Counted from the first letter of the stretch, positions 1-7,157 are shown. The stretch is DNA of 8,756 nt from Nitriliruptoraceae bacterium (GCA_007121975.1 SKJO01000405.1:1-8756), one strand, 5' to 3'. Notes: generated from the sequence alone by a model not told the origin. Made by a program: numbers and translations.

Positions 1-740
1 AGCAGGGCGTAGAGCACCAGCTCCACCGGTGAGCCGAGCTCGAGGCCGGGACGGGGACGGAACGGGGCCAGGTTCGCGCCGACCAGCTGCCGGGCGGTGA
101 CCGAGCCGACCACCGAGGCGACCACGACCACCTGCAGCGACCCGGCCCGGCGCAGACCGCCGAGCAGCAGCTCGATGGCGAAGAGCATCCCCCCGATCGG
201 CGCGTTGAAGGAGGCACCGATGCCGGCGGCGGCACCGGCCGCGACCAGCGCCCGGGTGCGGTCCTCGTCGACCGGGATGAGGCGGGCCAGCAGCGAGCCG
301 ACCGCGCCACCGATCATCACGATCGGGCCCTCACGCCCGCCGGAGGCCCCGGTTCCCAGCGCCAGCCCGGTCGCGAGGGTGCCGACCAGCGGGACCCGTG
401 CCCGGAAGCGTCCGCCCTGCAGGGCGACGGTCTCCATGGTGGTGACCACCCCGCCGCCGGCGGCTTCGGGCACCCGGATCAGGAGCAACCCGACGACCAG
501 GCCGCCGACGGTTGGCACCACGATCAGCTGCCAGGGGGGTACCGGCACCGACCAGGCGGTGACCAGCACCAGCTCGACGAGCTCGATCAGCGCCCAGGCG
601 AGCACCCCGGTTCCGAGCCCGGTCGCCACCCCCAGACCGAGCATGACCGGCTCGATCGTGCCCTCCCGGCGCAGCCGACGGCGCAGCCCGTGGACGGCCG
701 CGAGCAGCCGTTGGACGGGCACCGGGGCGCGGGTGGGCAC
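1..740 (-). CDS. ClC-family chloride channel/antiporter, C-terminally truncated by the window edge
   Basis: Integral membrane protein moving Cl- or similar anions. About 246 N-terminal residues are visible; the family usually has 400-600, so the rest lies left of base 1. A short basic cytoplasmic N-terminus is followed by hydrophobic helices (about 33-63, 71-88, 116-133, 164-200, 202-216). Diagnostic motifs are GREGP at residues 135-139 with gating glutamate E137, and FNAPIGG at 178-184 followed by FAIE. The usual GSGIP anion-site motif is replaced by GGGVV at 95-99, so the central serine is a glycine. The residue after E190, a proton-relay glutamate in E. coli ClC (E203), is leucine 191. The start is GTG at 740: an in-frame TAG lies five codons upstream and a perfect AGGAGG sits 8 nt before it. 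It follows the phosphorylase fusion by 32 nt, so the two are probably cotranscribed. Family assignment is certain; channel versus exchanger and the ion carried are not. Confidence 0.93.
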   Translation of the reverse strand, partial: MPTRAPVPVQRLLAAVHGLRRRLRREGTIEPVMLGLGVATGLGTGVLAWALIELVELVLVTAWSVPVPPWQLIVVPTVGGLVVGLLLIRVPEAAGGGVVTTMETVALQGGRFRARVPLVGTLATGLALGTGASGGREGPIVMIGGAVGSLLARLIPVDEDRTRALVAAGAAAGIGASFNAPIGGMLFAIELLLGGLRRAGSLQVVVVASVVGSVTARQLVGANLAPFRPRPGLELGSPVELVLYAL

Positions 741-748
741 GATCGCGG

Positions 749-754
749 CCTCCT
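749..754 (-). promoter_or_regulatory. Strong Shine-Dalgarno site fixing the ClC start
   Basis: A perfect AGGAGG on the minus strand lies 8 nt before the GTG at 740. It overlaps the in-frame TAG at 754-756, so no longer N-terminus is possible. It sits in the 32-nt gap after the phosphorylase stop codon (773-775). Confidence 0.8.
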
Positions 755-772
755 ACGCCCGGAGCCGGGGGG

Positions 773-3766
773 TCACACCGTGGCCGGGGCGTCGACGTGC
801 ACCTCGACGCTCTCGCCGGGGGCGACGGTGGCGCGCTGGTCGTAGACCGCCACCTCGACCGGGGCGGGGTTGTCCTCGTCCGCCCGCACCCGGACCTGCT
901 CGGCGCTGGCCTCCACCTCGAGCCAGCAGCCCCGCGCGGCGAGCCCGAAGCGCATCGTCTGCCAGGAGTCGGGCAGCTGCGGGGAGATCTCGACCAGGTC
1001 GGGCCGCACGTGCACCCCGGCGAAGCCGAACAGGGCGACCTGCCAGGTCGCTCCGCAGGCGGCGACGTGGATGCCACCGATGAAGGTGCCACCCGGCATC
1101 GGGTTGTGGTCGGCGAGCAGGTCGACGGTCGCTCCCTTGACGAACATCTGCTCGGCCTGCTCGAGCCGTCCGAGCCGGGCGAGCACCAGGGCGTACATCG
1201 GCGGGGACAGCGAGGAGCCGTGCTGGGTACGCGGCAGGTAGTGGTCGACGTTGGCGGCCAGGACCTCGCGGGGGTAGCGCTCGGGTTGGTTGACGAACAG
1301 CTGCACGACGTCGGCCTGCTTGATGACCTGGGTGTGCACCGCGACGCCGTTGGGCCAGCCCCAGTACTCGGCCGGATCCTGCAGCCGGGCACGCACGTCG
1401 TCGGGGCGGACGTCCTCGAGCTCGTGGTAGCCGGCGAACTGCTCGAGCACGAGGGTGTCGGGGTCGGGCTCGATCACCACGAGCTTGTCGAGGATGTCGA
1501 GCCACAGCTCGCGCTCCTCATCGCGCAGGTCGAGCCGCTCACGCAGCCGGGCGAGCAGGTCGGGGTGGTCACGCTCGAGCCGGTTCCACAGCCGACGGGC
1601 GAGGTCAAGGGCCACCCGGGACTGCTCGACGGTGAACAGGTTGTCGTCGACGTTCTCGTGGTACTCGTCGGGACCGAGCAGCCGGATGAGGTGGTAGGCG
1701 CCGTCCGCCGGGCGGTAGTGCACGAAGGAGGCCAGGAACCGCGCCACCTCGAAGACGATCTCGGCGCCGTGGTCCTGCACGTAGGCGACGTCACCGGTGG
1801 CCTTGGAGTAGCCGTCGATGGTGGCGGCGATGTCGGGCGAGATGTGGATCTGCCAGTTGTTGAAGTGGTTGCGGATCGGACGGCCGGTCAGCACGTCCTT
1901 GAAGAAGAAGTCGGGGCACAACTCGTCGCCGGTGTCGCCGGAGATCCAGGCGTAGAAGGCGCCCTGGTAGCCGTAACGCTGCGCCTTGCGGCGCGCACCG
2001 TCCAGCGTGCGGAAGCGGTAGTCGAGCAGGCCACGCGCCACCTCGGGGAAGGTGTGGATCCACATCGGTAGGTTGAAGATCTCCTGGTCCCAGAAGGCCG
2101 CTCCCTGGTAGGCCTGGCACGACAGTCCCCGCGCCCCCACGGGCAGGTGCGAGGCATGCATCGGGGTGGCGATGACCGCGTGGTAGATGTTGTAGCGCAG
2201 CAGGCCCTGGGCGACCGGATCGCCGTCGATCTCGACGTCGAGGCGCTGCCAGCGCCGGTCCCAGGCGATCGCGTGGCGGGTGAGCAGGGTCTCGTAGCCC
2301 TCGGCCGCCGCGGAGCGCGCCAGCGCCAGCGCCGACTCGTGCGGGTCGTCGACCCCGTCGTTGCCGGAGTACACCGTCATGACCTGATCGACGATCAGGC
2401 AGCCCTCCGTACCGACCTCGACGTCCTGGATGCGCAGCAGCCGGCGCTCCTCGCGCTCGATGCGCTCGGCGTGCACCTGCCCGCCCTGCAGCGCCACGGC
2501 GTGTCCCACCGCGATCGGCAGCCCCCGCTCGGTGGTGGTCAGGCGCATGCTCAGCGCATCGTCGTGCACCAGCGGTTCGACGCGGGCGAAGTGGTCGCCG
2601 TTCAGGCTCCACACCTCACCGTCGATGCCGGTGGTGAAGGTCAGCCGGGTGCCCGGCTCGGCGAACACGCGCTGGCGCTGGGCGATGAGGTGGCGTTCGT
2701 CCATGGACGCGAAGCGACCGTCGCGCAGCGCCTCGACCGGACCCGACGCGGGCCCGTAGCGGCGTCGTTGCAGGCCGTAGCGCACGTCGAGGCGGCGCTC
2801 GAGCACGTCCCGGTCGGAGGTGACCTGATCGGCAGGAACGGTGATCGGCTCGCCGAGGTGGGACCAGCGCGCGTACAGCGCGTTGGGCACGTTGCACAGC
2901 TCGGTCCACTTGCCGTCGGCGTTGTCCCAGGTGTCGGACACCGTGCAGCCCACGGTCGCCGAGGCGTCCCACTCGGGCAGGGTTCCGCGGTAGCCGAGGT
3001 AGCCGTTGCCGGTCAGGTGGCTGGTGGCCAGGTTGACGATCTGGTCGGGGTCGTGGTGGTCGTCGACCACCAGCCACCCGTCGACCAGCAGCGGCCCGCT
3101 GCCCAGCCGGTGCTCGTCGGGGGGCGCGACCTCGTCGAGTTCGACGTCGTAGGTGGAGTCGAAGCGGTGATGGGCGTGCCCGACGCGTCCCTCGGGGCCG
3201 ACCCCGACCGCGACCATGCCCGCGGCCAGCGCCGCGTCGACGCCGGACTCGGCGTCCTCGACCACGATGCAGGCCTCGGGCGGCACCCCCAGCAGGTCGG
3301 CGGCCGCCAGGAACAGGTCGGGGGCAGGCTTGGCACGCTCGACGGTGTGCCCGTCGGCCACGGCGTCGAACAGCGCGGTCATGCCCAGCCGCTCGAGCAC
3401 GAAGGGGGCGTTCTTGGACGACGAGCCGATCGCGACCTTCATGCCGCGCCGCTTGGCGTCGAGCACCAGCGTGGCCGCACCGGGCAGCGCGTCCTTGGGT
3501 CCCATGTCCTGCAGGGAGTCGACGTAGTAGCGGTTCTTGCGGTCCGCCATCTCGGCGAAGCGCTCGTCGTCGACCTGACGGTCTCCGAGCAGCAGGCGCA
3601 GCGAGTCGTTGCGCGACACGCCGCGCAGCGCCTCGTTGGCCTCCCGGTCGAAGGGGATGCCCTCCTCGTCGGCGAGCCGCTGCCAGCCCAGGTAGTGGAA
3701 CTCGGCGGTGTCGGTCAGCACCCCATCGAGGTCGAAGATCACGGCTCTGAGTCGCTGGTCGGCCAC
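773..3766 (-). CDS. Beta-phosphoglucomutase (HAD) fused to GH65 inverting disaccharide phosphorylase
   Basis: Cytoplasmic bifunctional enzyme of 997 residues. Residues 1-215 are a HAD beta-phosphoglucomutase: DLDGVLTD with nucleophile D12 and acid/base D14, cap residues H24 and R52, motif II S115, K146 and metal ligands E170/D171. These match Lactococcus beta-PGM closely, so it looks active. Residues from about 235 are GH65: an N-terminal beta-sandwich to about 500, an (alpha/alpha)6 barrel with FWDQE (558-562), the general acid E701 in GPDEYHE (698-704), KQAD (816-819) and the phosphate-loop motif HGSSLSP (849-855), then a C-terminal beta-sheet domain. GH65 phosphorylases cleave alpha-linked disaccharides (trehalose, maltose, kojibiose, nigerose) with phosphate to beta-glucose-1-phosphate, which the HAD domain turns into glucose-6-phosphate. 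The substrate cannot be read from sequence; trehalose is a guess. The order resembles the adjacent mycobacterial genes Rv3400-Rv3401. The start is GTG at 3766, with GAGAGGG 7 nt upstream (3774-3780). Confidence 0.95.
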   Translation of the reverse strand: MADQRLRAVIFDLDGVLTDTAEFHYLGWQRLADEEGIPFDREANEALRGVSRNDSLRLLLGDRQVDDERFAEMADRKNRYYVDSLQDMGPKDALPGAATLVLDAKRRGMKVAIGSSSKNAPFVLERLGMTALFDAVADGHTVERAKPAPDLFLAAADLLGVPPEACIVVEDAESGVDAALAAGMVAVGVGPEGRVGHAHHRFDSTYDVELDEVAPPDEHRLGSGPLLVDGWLVVDDHHDPDQIVNLATSHLTGNGYLGYRGTLPEWDASATVGCTVSDTWDNADGKWTELCNVPNALYARWSHLGEPITVPADQVTSDRDVLERRLDVRYGLQRRRYGPASGPVEALRDGRFASMDERHLIAQRQRVFAEPGTRLTFTTGIDGEVWSLNGDHFARVEPLVHDDALSMRLTTTERGLPIAVGHAVALQGGQVHAERIEREERRLLRIQDVEVGTEGCLIVDQVMTVYSGNDGVDDPHESALALARSAAAEGYETLLTRHAIAWDRRWQRLDVEIDGDPVAQGLLRYNIYHAVIATPMHASHLPVGARGLSCQAYQGAAFWDQEIFNLPMWIHTFPEVARGLLDYRFRTLDGARRKAQRYGYQGAFYAWISGDTGDELCPDFFFKDVLTGRPIRNHFNNWQIHISPDIAATIDGYSKATGDVAYVQDHGAEIVFEVARFLASFVHYRPADGAYHLIRLLGPDEYHENVDDNLFTVEQSRVALDLARRLWNRLERDHPDLLARLRERLDLRDEERELWLDILDKLVVIEPDPDTLVLEQFAGYHELEDVRPDDVRARLQDPAEYWGWPNGVAVHTQVIKQADVVQLFVNQPERYPREVLAANVDHYLPRTQHGSSLSPPMYALVLARLGRLEQAEQMFVKGATVDLLADHNPMPGGTFIGGIHVAACGATWQVALFGFAGVHVRPDLVEISPQLPDSWQTMRFGLAARGCWLEVEASAEQVRVRADEDNPAPVEVAVYDQRATVAPGESVEVHVDAPATV

Positions 3767-3969
3767 GCGGCTGCCCTCTCGTTTCGATCGTTGAGTCGGC
3801 CCCTCGAACCTAGCCCCCGCGGGCTGCCGGCGCTGCCGGCCACGGGCGTCCGTTCGACCGCCGGACCGGGACGTTCGGCCCTTCGCACGTCACCGGCGGC
3901 ACGCGAGGATCAACACGCGTGGTCGGGCCGTGCCGGACCGGCCCACCGCCCGCGACGAGGAGACGGCGG
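3767..3969. promoter_or_regulatory. Divergent intergenic region, presumed promoters for both gene groups
   Basis: This 203-bp non-coding stretch separates two divergent transcription units, so at least one promoter for each direction should lie here. No convincing -35/-10 pair is visible. The best minus-strand candidate is TAGGTT (3807-3812), which fits an actinobacterial TAnnnT -10 but has no recognisable -35. The region holds a short perfect inverted repeat AGCCC-N4-GGGCT (3812-3825), two GCCGGC palindromes (3826-3831, 3835-3840), and two CGTTCG[A/G]CC boxes (from 3851 and from 3872) 21 bp apart. A related GGTTCGAGG lies in the opposite orientation at about 3802-3810. No open reading frame here looks real. 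Confidence 0.5.
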
Positions 3970-5292
3970 ATGCGACGGGTCGTGGTGGCGGGTGCAGCGG
4001 GGCGGGACTTCCACGACTTCCAGGTGGTGCTGCGTGACGATCCGGACGTCGAGGTGGTGGCGTTCACGGCCACGCAGATCCCCGGCATCGACGACCGTCG
4101 CTTCCCGGCCAGCCTCGCCGGACCGCGCTACCCCACCGGCATCCCGATCCGCCCGGAGGCCGAACTCGAGGCCCTGCTCGCCGAGCACGAGGTCGACGAG
4201 GTCGTCTTCGCCTACTCGGATGTGCCCCACGAGCACGTCATGCACCTCGCCTCCCGGGCGCTGGCCGGGGGCGCGGACCTGCGGATCATCGGCCCGCGGG
4301 CCTCGCAGCTGATCAGCCCGGTGCCGGTCGTGGCGGTCACCGCCGTGCGCACCGGGTGTGGCAAGAGCCAGACCACCCGTCGCATCGGCCAACTGCTGCT
4401 CGACGCCGGCCTGCACCCGGTGCTGGTCCGCCATCCGATGCCCTACGGCGACCTCGAGGCCATGCGCGTCCAGCGCTTCGCGACGCTGGCCGACATCGAT
4501 GCGTCCGACCCGACCATCGAGGAACGCGAGGAGTACGAGGCACCGGTGCGCGCGGGCCTGACCCTGTACGCCGGAGTGGACTACGCCGCGATCCTCGCCC
4601 AGGCCGCCGCGGAGGCCGACGTGCTGATCTGGGACGGGGGGAACAACGACCTGCCGTTCTTCCGTCCCGACCTGCACCTGGTGGTCGCCGACCCGCTGCG
4701 GCCCGGGCACGAACGGCGCTACCACCCCGGCGAGGCCAACCTGCGCCGGGCGGACGTGGTGGTGCTCAACAAGGTCGACGTGGCCAGCCCCGAGGCCATC
4801 GAGGAGGTGCTCGCCAGCATCGCCGAGCTCAATCCGCAGGCCCCGGTGGTGCAGGCCGCCTCACCGGTGACCCTGGAGCCGGGGCCGTCGCTGGTGGGAC
4901 GACGGGTGCTGGTGGTCGAGGACGGCCCCACCATCACCCACGGGGGCATGCCCTTCGGGGCGGGCACGACCGCCGCACGGCAGGCCGGCGCGACCGACAT
5001 CGTCGACCCGCGGGCGCACGCCGCCGGGTCGCTGCGCGCGACCTACGCGGCCTACCCGGGGATCGGCCCGGTCCTGCCGGCCATGGGCTACAGCGCCGCA
5101 CAGATCGCCGACCTGTCCGCGACCATCCGCGACAGCGGCTGCGAGGTCGTGATCGCGGGTACGCCGATCGATCTGGGCCGGCTGCTGGACGTCGAGGTGC
5201 CGGTGCGCCGGGTCACCTACGACCTCGAGGAGCGGGGCGAGCCGACCCTGGCGCAGGTGCTCGAACCGATCCTGGCCGACGCGCGGCGCTAG
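3970..5292 (+). CDS. Cyclic 2,3-diphosphoglycerate synthetase-like P-loop NTPase
   Basis: Resembles archaeal cyclic 2,3-diphosphoglycerate synthetase, which uses ATP to close 2,3-diphosphoglycerate into a cyclic pyrophosphate that accumulates as a solute in thermophilic methanogens. Bacterial relatives are often labelled only as GTPase, and their reaction is not established as far as I know. The protein has 440 residues, close to the archaeal enzyme. An N-terminal Rossmann-like domain (1-115, beginning RRVVVAGAAGRDFHDF) is followed by a P-loop domain: RTGCGKSQTT (127-136, K132/S133), WDGGNND (221-227) as a Walker B-like stretch, and NKVD (267-270), a guanine-specificity motif. A C-terminal alpha/beta part (about 310-440) ends with a segment on a cysteine-containing CEVVIAGTP strand (391-399). 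No signal peptide or membrane segment is seen. I prefer ATG 3970 over the in-frame GTG at 3919 because GAGGAG (3957-3962) lies 7 nt before it and the preceding 17 residues are low-complexity Arg/Pro-rich. It is first of the rightward group; the exact reaction is unsure. Confidence 0.8.
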   Translation: MRRVVVAGAAGRDFHDFQVVLRDDPDVEVVAFTATQIPGIDDRRFPASLAGPRYPTGIPIRPEAELEALLAEHEVDEVVFAYSDVPHEHVMHLASRALAGGADLRIIGPRASQLISPVPVVAVTAVRTGCGKSQTTRRIGQLLLDAGLHPVLVRHPMPYGDLEAMRVQRFATLADIDASDPTIEEREEYEAPVRAGLTLYAGVDYAAILAQAAAEADVLIWDGGNNDLPFFRPDLHLVVADPLRPGHERRYHPGEANLRRADVVVLNKVDVASPEAIEEVLASIAELNPQAPVVQAASPVTLEPGPSLVGRRVLVVEDGPTITHGGMPFGAGTTAARQAGATDIVDPRAHAAGSLRATYAAYPGIGPVLPAMGYSAAQIADLSATIRDSGCEVVIAGTPIDLGRLLDVEVPVRRVTYDLEERGEPTLAQVLEPILADARR

Positions 5293-5299
5293 GGTGTGG

Positions 5300-5315
5300 C
5301 CACCCGCTCGGGTGG
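5300..5315 (+). terminator. GC hairpin just after the NTPase stop, possible weak terminator
   Basis: CCACCCG-CT-CGGGTGG is a perfect inverted repeat beginning 8 nt after the TAG stop at 5290-5292. It is followed by a G/C-rich run, including a second short palindrome (GGGCC-GGG-GGCCC, about 5316-5328), and not by a T-tract. It could attenuate transcription into the downstream pair or stabilise the upstream mRNA 3' end. Chance is a real alternative at this GC content. Confidence 0.3.
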
Positions 5316-5358
5316 GGGGCCGGGGGCCCGCACCGGGCAGTCCGACCCGACCCCGGTG

Positions 5359-5380
5359 GGTGGCGAGCGCCACCGGAGGT
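5359..5380 (+). promoter_or_regulatory. Hairpin abutting the Shine-Dalgarno site of the HEAT-repeat gene
   Basis: The inverted repeat GGTGGCG-AG-CGCCACC (5359-5374) ends exactly where GGAGGT (5375-5380) begins. The GGAGG core lies 5 nt before GTG 5385 and decides that start over the in-frame GTG at 5379, which overlaps the site. An alternative pairing CCGGTG (5353-5358) with CACCGG (5371-5376) would take in the first two bases of the site, so the leader could adopt two mutually exclusive folds. The ribosome-binding site is well supported; a regulatory role for the hairpin is only a possibility. Confidence 0.5.
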
Positions 5381-5384
5381 GCAG

Positions 5385-7157
5385 GTGGGCGATCAGGGTC
5401 GCGGTCCGCTCGAGCAGCGCGTCGGTGAGGACGGGCGCCGGGCACTGCTGCGGCAGCTTGCGGTGGGACTGTCGGTACACCGGCTGTACCCCGACGATCC
5501 GGGAGCGCCGGCCTTCGTCGCCGCCTGTACGCGCATCCGGGAACAGGCCACGCAGGCGGTGGCCGGCGGTCCGGTCCACGTCGAGCTGCGCTCGGGGCAC
5601 CTGGTGCTCGACGACGACCGTGACGATCAGGGACTCGAGCGGCTGGCCCAGGCCTGCTTCGAGCGGCGCGTCGAGCACCTCTACGTGGTCCACCCGCCGG
5701 CGCCCGACGAGCTGTCGGCGCTGTTCACCACCCTGTCCACCGACCCCACCGACGTCGAGGCCGCCGGGGGGGTGGCGACGCTGCTCGAGCGGGCCGGTGT
5801 GCGCTCGATGCTGGCCACCGAGGAGGACCCGGCGGCGGCGCAGGGTGAGGAGCTGCCCGAGCACCTGGCATCGATCGCCGCCTGGACCGAGGTCGTTGCC
5901 GACGAGGCGATCGAGCAGGCACTCGCGATCCGACTCGCACCCGACGACGATGCCGGCAGCTTGTATGCGCGGCTGCGTGAGGCGGGGACGAGCCTGCCCG
6001 AGGATGCGACCGCCCGTTCGCCGTTCTACCGCCACGCCGACGCGCTGCTCGCCGAGCTCCCGGCCACCGAGCAGCCGGTCTTCGGCCGACTCGTGCTCGA
6101 TGCGGCGCGAAGCGAGACGTTCGCCGAGCGGTTCCTCGGTCACCTCACCGACCACCGGCTCGCCGAGCTCCTGGTCCGTGTCGCCGAGCACGAGGGCACC
6201 CATCCGGCCGTCCTGGCCCGGGAGCTGGGCAGCGCCGGTGGTCGAGGCGCCAGCCTGCCGCGCCTGACCCTGGACCTGGTGTCGGGACCGGCACCCCCGT
6301 GGTCGGCGCCGCCGCCGACCGGCGTGCACCCGCTGGTCGCGGCCTTCCCCGCCGACGCCGACCAGGGCCGGGCACTGGCGCTGACCGCCCTGCTCGACGT
6401 CCTGCTCCACCAGCCCCGACCCGAGCACCTCGAGGCCATCGTGCAGGCCGCCACCGGGCAGCTGCGCGCCGACCTGCTGGCCGGGGACCTCACCGCGGTC
6501 GTCGAGCTGCTGACCACCCTGGACTGGGTCCGCGAGCTGACCGGCGCAGGCCGCGACCATCCGCTGCAACGTCCCTGGTCCGACGCACTGGATGCCGAGA
6601 CGGTCGCAGGGCTCGCCGCCGAGGCGGCCGCGGCGGGTGACCCTCGGCGCCTGGATCATCTGCGTCCGTTCGGCGCCGAGGCGATCCCTCCGCTGCTCAC
6701 GGTCCTCAGCGCGGACCCGGCGCCCGCAGTGCGGGGGGTGGTCAACGACACGCTGGTCCGGCTCGTTCCCGACCACCTCGACGTCGTCTACCTGGAGATC
6801 AGCCGGCAGCCGCCCGAGGCGCTCGCGCAGCTGGCGGACGTGCTCGGACGCATCGGAGGGTCCCGGGTGCTTCCGCTGCTCGGCCGGCTCTGCCACCACC
6901 CGTCGGCGCTCGTGCTGCTGCCGACGATCGACGCGCTGGCCGGGCAGCACGCCACCGCCGCGGTCCCGCTGCTGGCCGCGATCACCGCTCGCACCGACGA
7001 CCGCGACGTGCAGGCCCGCTGCGTCGACGCGATCGCCCGCCACGGCGGCCGCGAGGGGTCGCAGCAGCTGCACACCTTCGCGCGTCGTTCCTCCTCACCG
7101 CTGCCCTTCCGGCTGCGTCGCCGGGCCGCCCGCGCCGCCCGCAGGAGCCGCCCATGA
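5385..7157 (+). CDS. HEAT-repeat protein with an N-terminal domain shared with the downstream HD-GYP protein
   Basis: Soluble 590-residue protein with no named function that I recognise. Residues about 20-143 form a domain with HRLYPDDPGAP (32-42), predicted helix, beta-hairpin (VHVELRSGHLVLDD, 64-77), a helix with LERLAQA, and a terminal AAGGVATLLERAG segment. The N-terminus of the next gene's product follows the same pattern. The middle (about 150-330) is mostly helical and acidic with an Ala/Pro-rich linker (299-313). Residues about 330-565 are alpha-solenoid; the clearest HEAT units are near 424-461, 480-520 and 521-555 (AIPPLLTVL, VLPLLGRL, AVPLLAAI cores). Such solenoids usually act as protein-binding scaffolds. 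The C-terminus (567-590) is strikingly Arg-rich. The start GTG 5385 is chosen for GGAGG 5 nt upstream. The same frame stays open back to 4356 across the NTPase gene, but that part is a shadow of the other frame. The stop overlaps the next ATG (ATGA), implying translational coupling. Confidence 0.85.
   Translation: MGDQGRGPLEQRVGEDGRRALLRQLAVGLSVHRLYPDDPGAPAFVAACTRIREQATQAVAGGPVHVELRSGHLVLDDDRDDQGLERLAQACFERRVEHLYVVHPPAPDELSALFTTLSTDPTDVEAAGGVATLLERAGVRSMLATEEDPAAAQGEELPEHLASIAAWTEVVADEAIEQALAIRLAPDDDAGSLYARLREAGTSLPEDATARSPFYRHADALLAELPATEQPVFGRLVLDAARSETFAERFLGHLTDHRLAELLVRVAEHEGTHPAVLARELGSAGGRGASLPRLTLDLVSGPAPPWSAPPPTGVHPLVAAFPADADQGRALALTALLDVLLHQPRPEHLEAIVQAATGQLRADLLAGDLTAVVELLTTLDWVRELTGAGRDHPLQRPWSDALDAETVAGLAAEAAAAGDPRRLDHLRPFGAEAIPPLLTVLSADPAPAVRGVVNDTLVRLVPDHLDVVYLEISRQPPEALAQLADVLGRIGGSRVLPLLGRLCHHPSALVLLPTIDALAGQHATAAVPLLAAITARTDDRDVQARCVDAIARHGGREGSQQLHTFARRSSSPLPFRLRRRAARAARRSRP

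Noticed and set aside
97..1083. Plus-strand reading frame across the ClC gene and the end of the phosphorylase.
   Set aside because: Ser/Thr/Pro/Arg-rich shadow opposite clear ClC motifs, and it crosses the boundary between two real genes.
2383..2399. Inverted repeat CCTGATCG-A-CGATCAGG inside the phosphorylase gene.
   Set aside because: It codes for ordinary residues of the GH65 N-terminal domain, is isolated, and an 8-bp arm is not unexpected in this much GC-rich sequence.
3812..3840. AGCCC/GGGCT hairpin and GCCGGC palindromes considered as a terminator or riboswitch.
   Set aside because: Stems of 5-6 bp, no T-tract, no known riboswitch core, and the location between divergent starts makes a terminator unlikely.
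2147..4312. Very long plus-strand reading frame (721 codons) opposite the phosphorylase fusion.
   Set aside because: Antisense shadow: GC-saturated third positions on the coding strand remove stops opposite. The translation has no recognisable domain, while the minus strand encodes complete catalytic motifs.
4356..5384. The HEAT-gene frame stays open upstream through most of the NTPase gene, giving an apparent 933-residue protein.
   Set aside because: The upstream part is Arg/Gly/Pro-rich low-complexity translation, and it overlaps a convincing P-loop protein in another frame. GTG 5385 has its own ribosome-binding site.
5289..7073. Long minus-strand reading frame (594 codons) opposite the HEAT gene.
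   Set aside because: Low-complexity Gly/Arg/Gln-rich translation opposite a gene with coherent helical repeats; an antisense artefact of composition.
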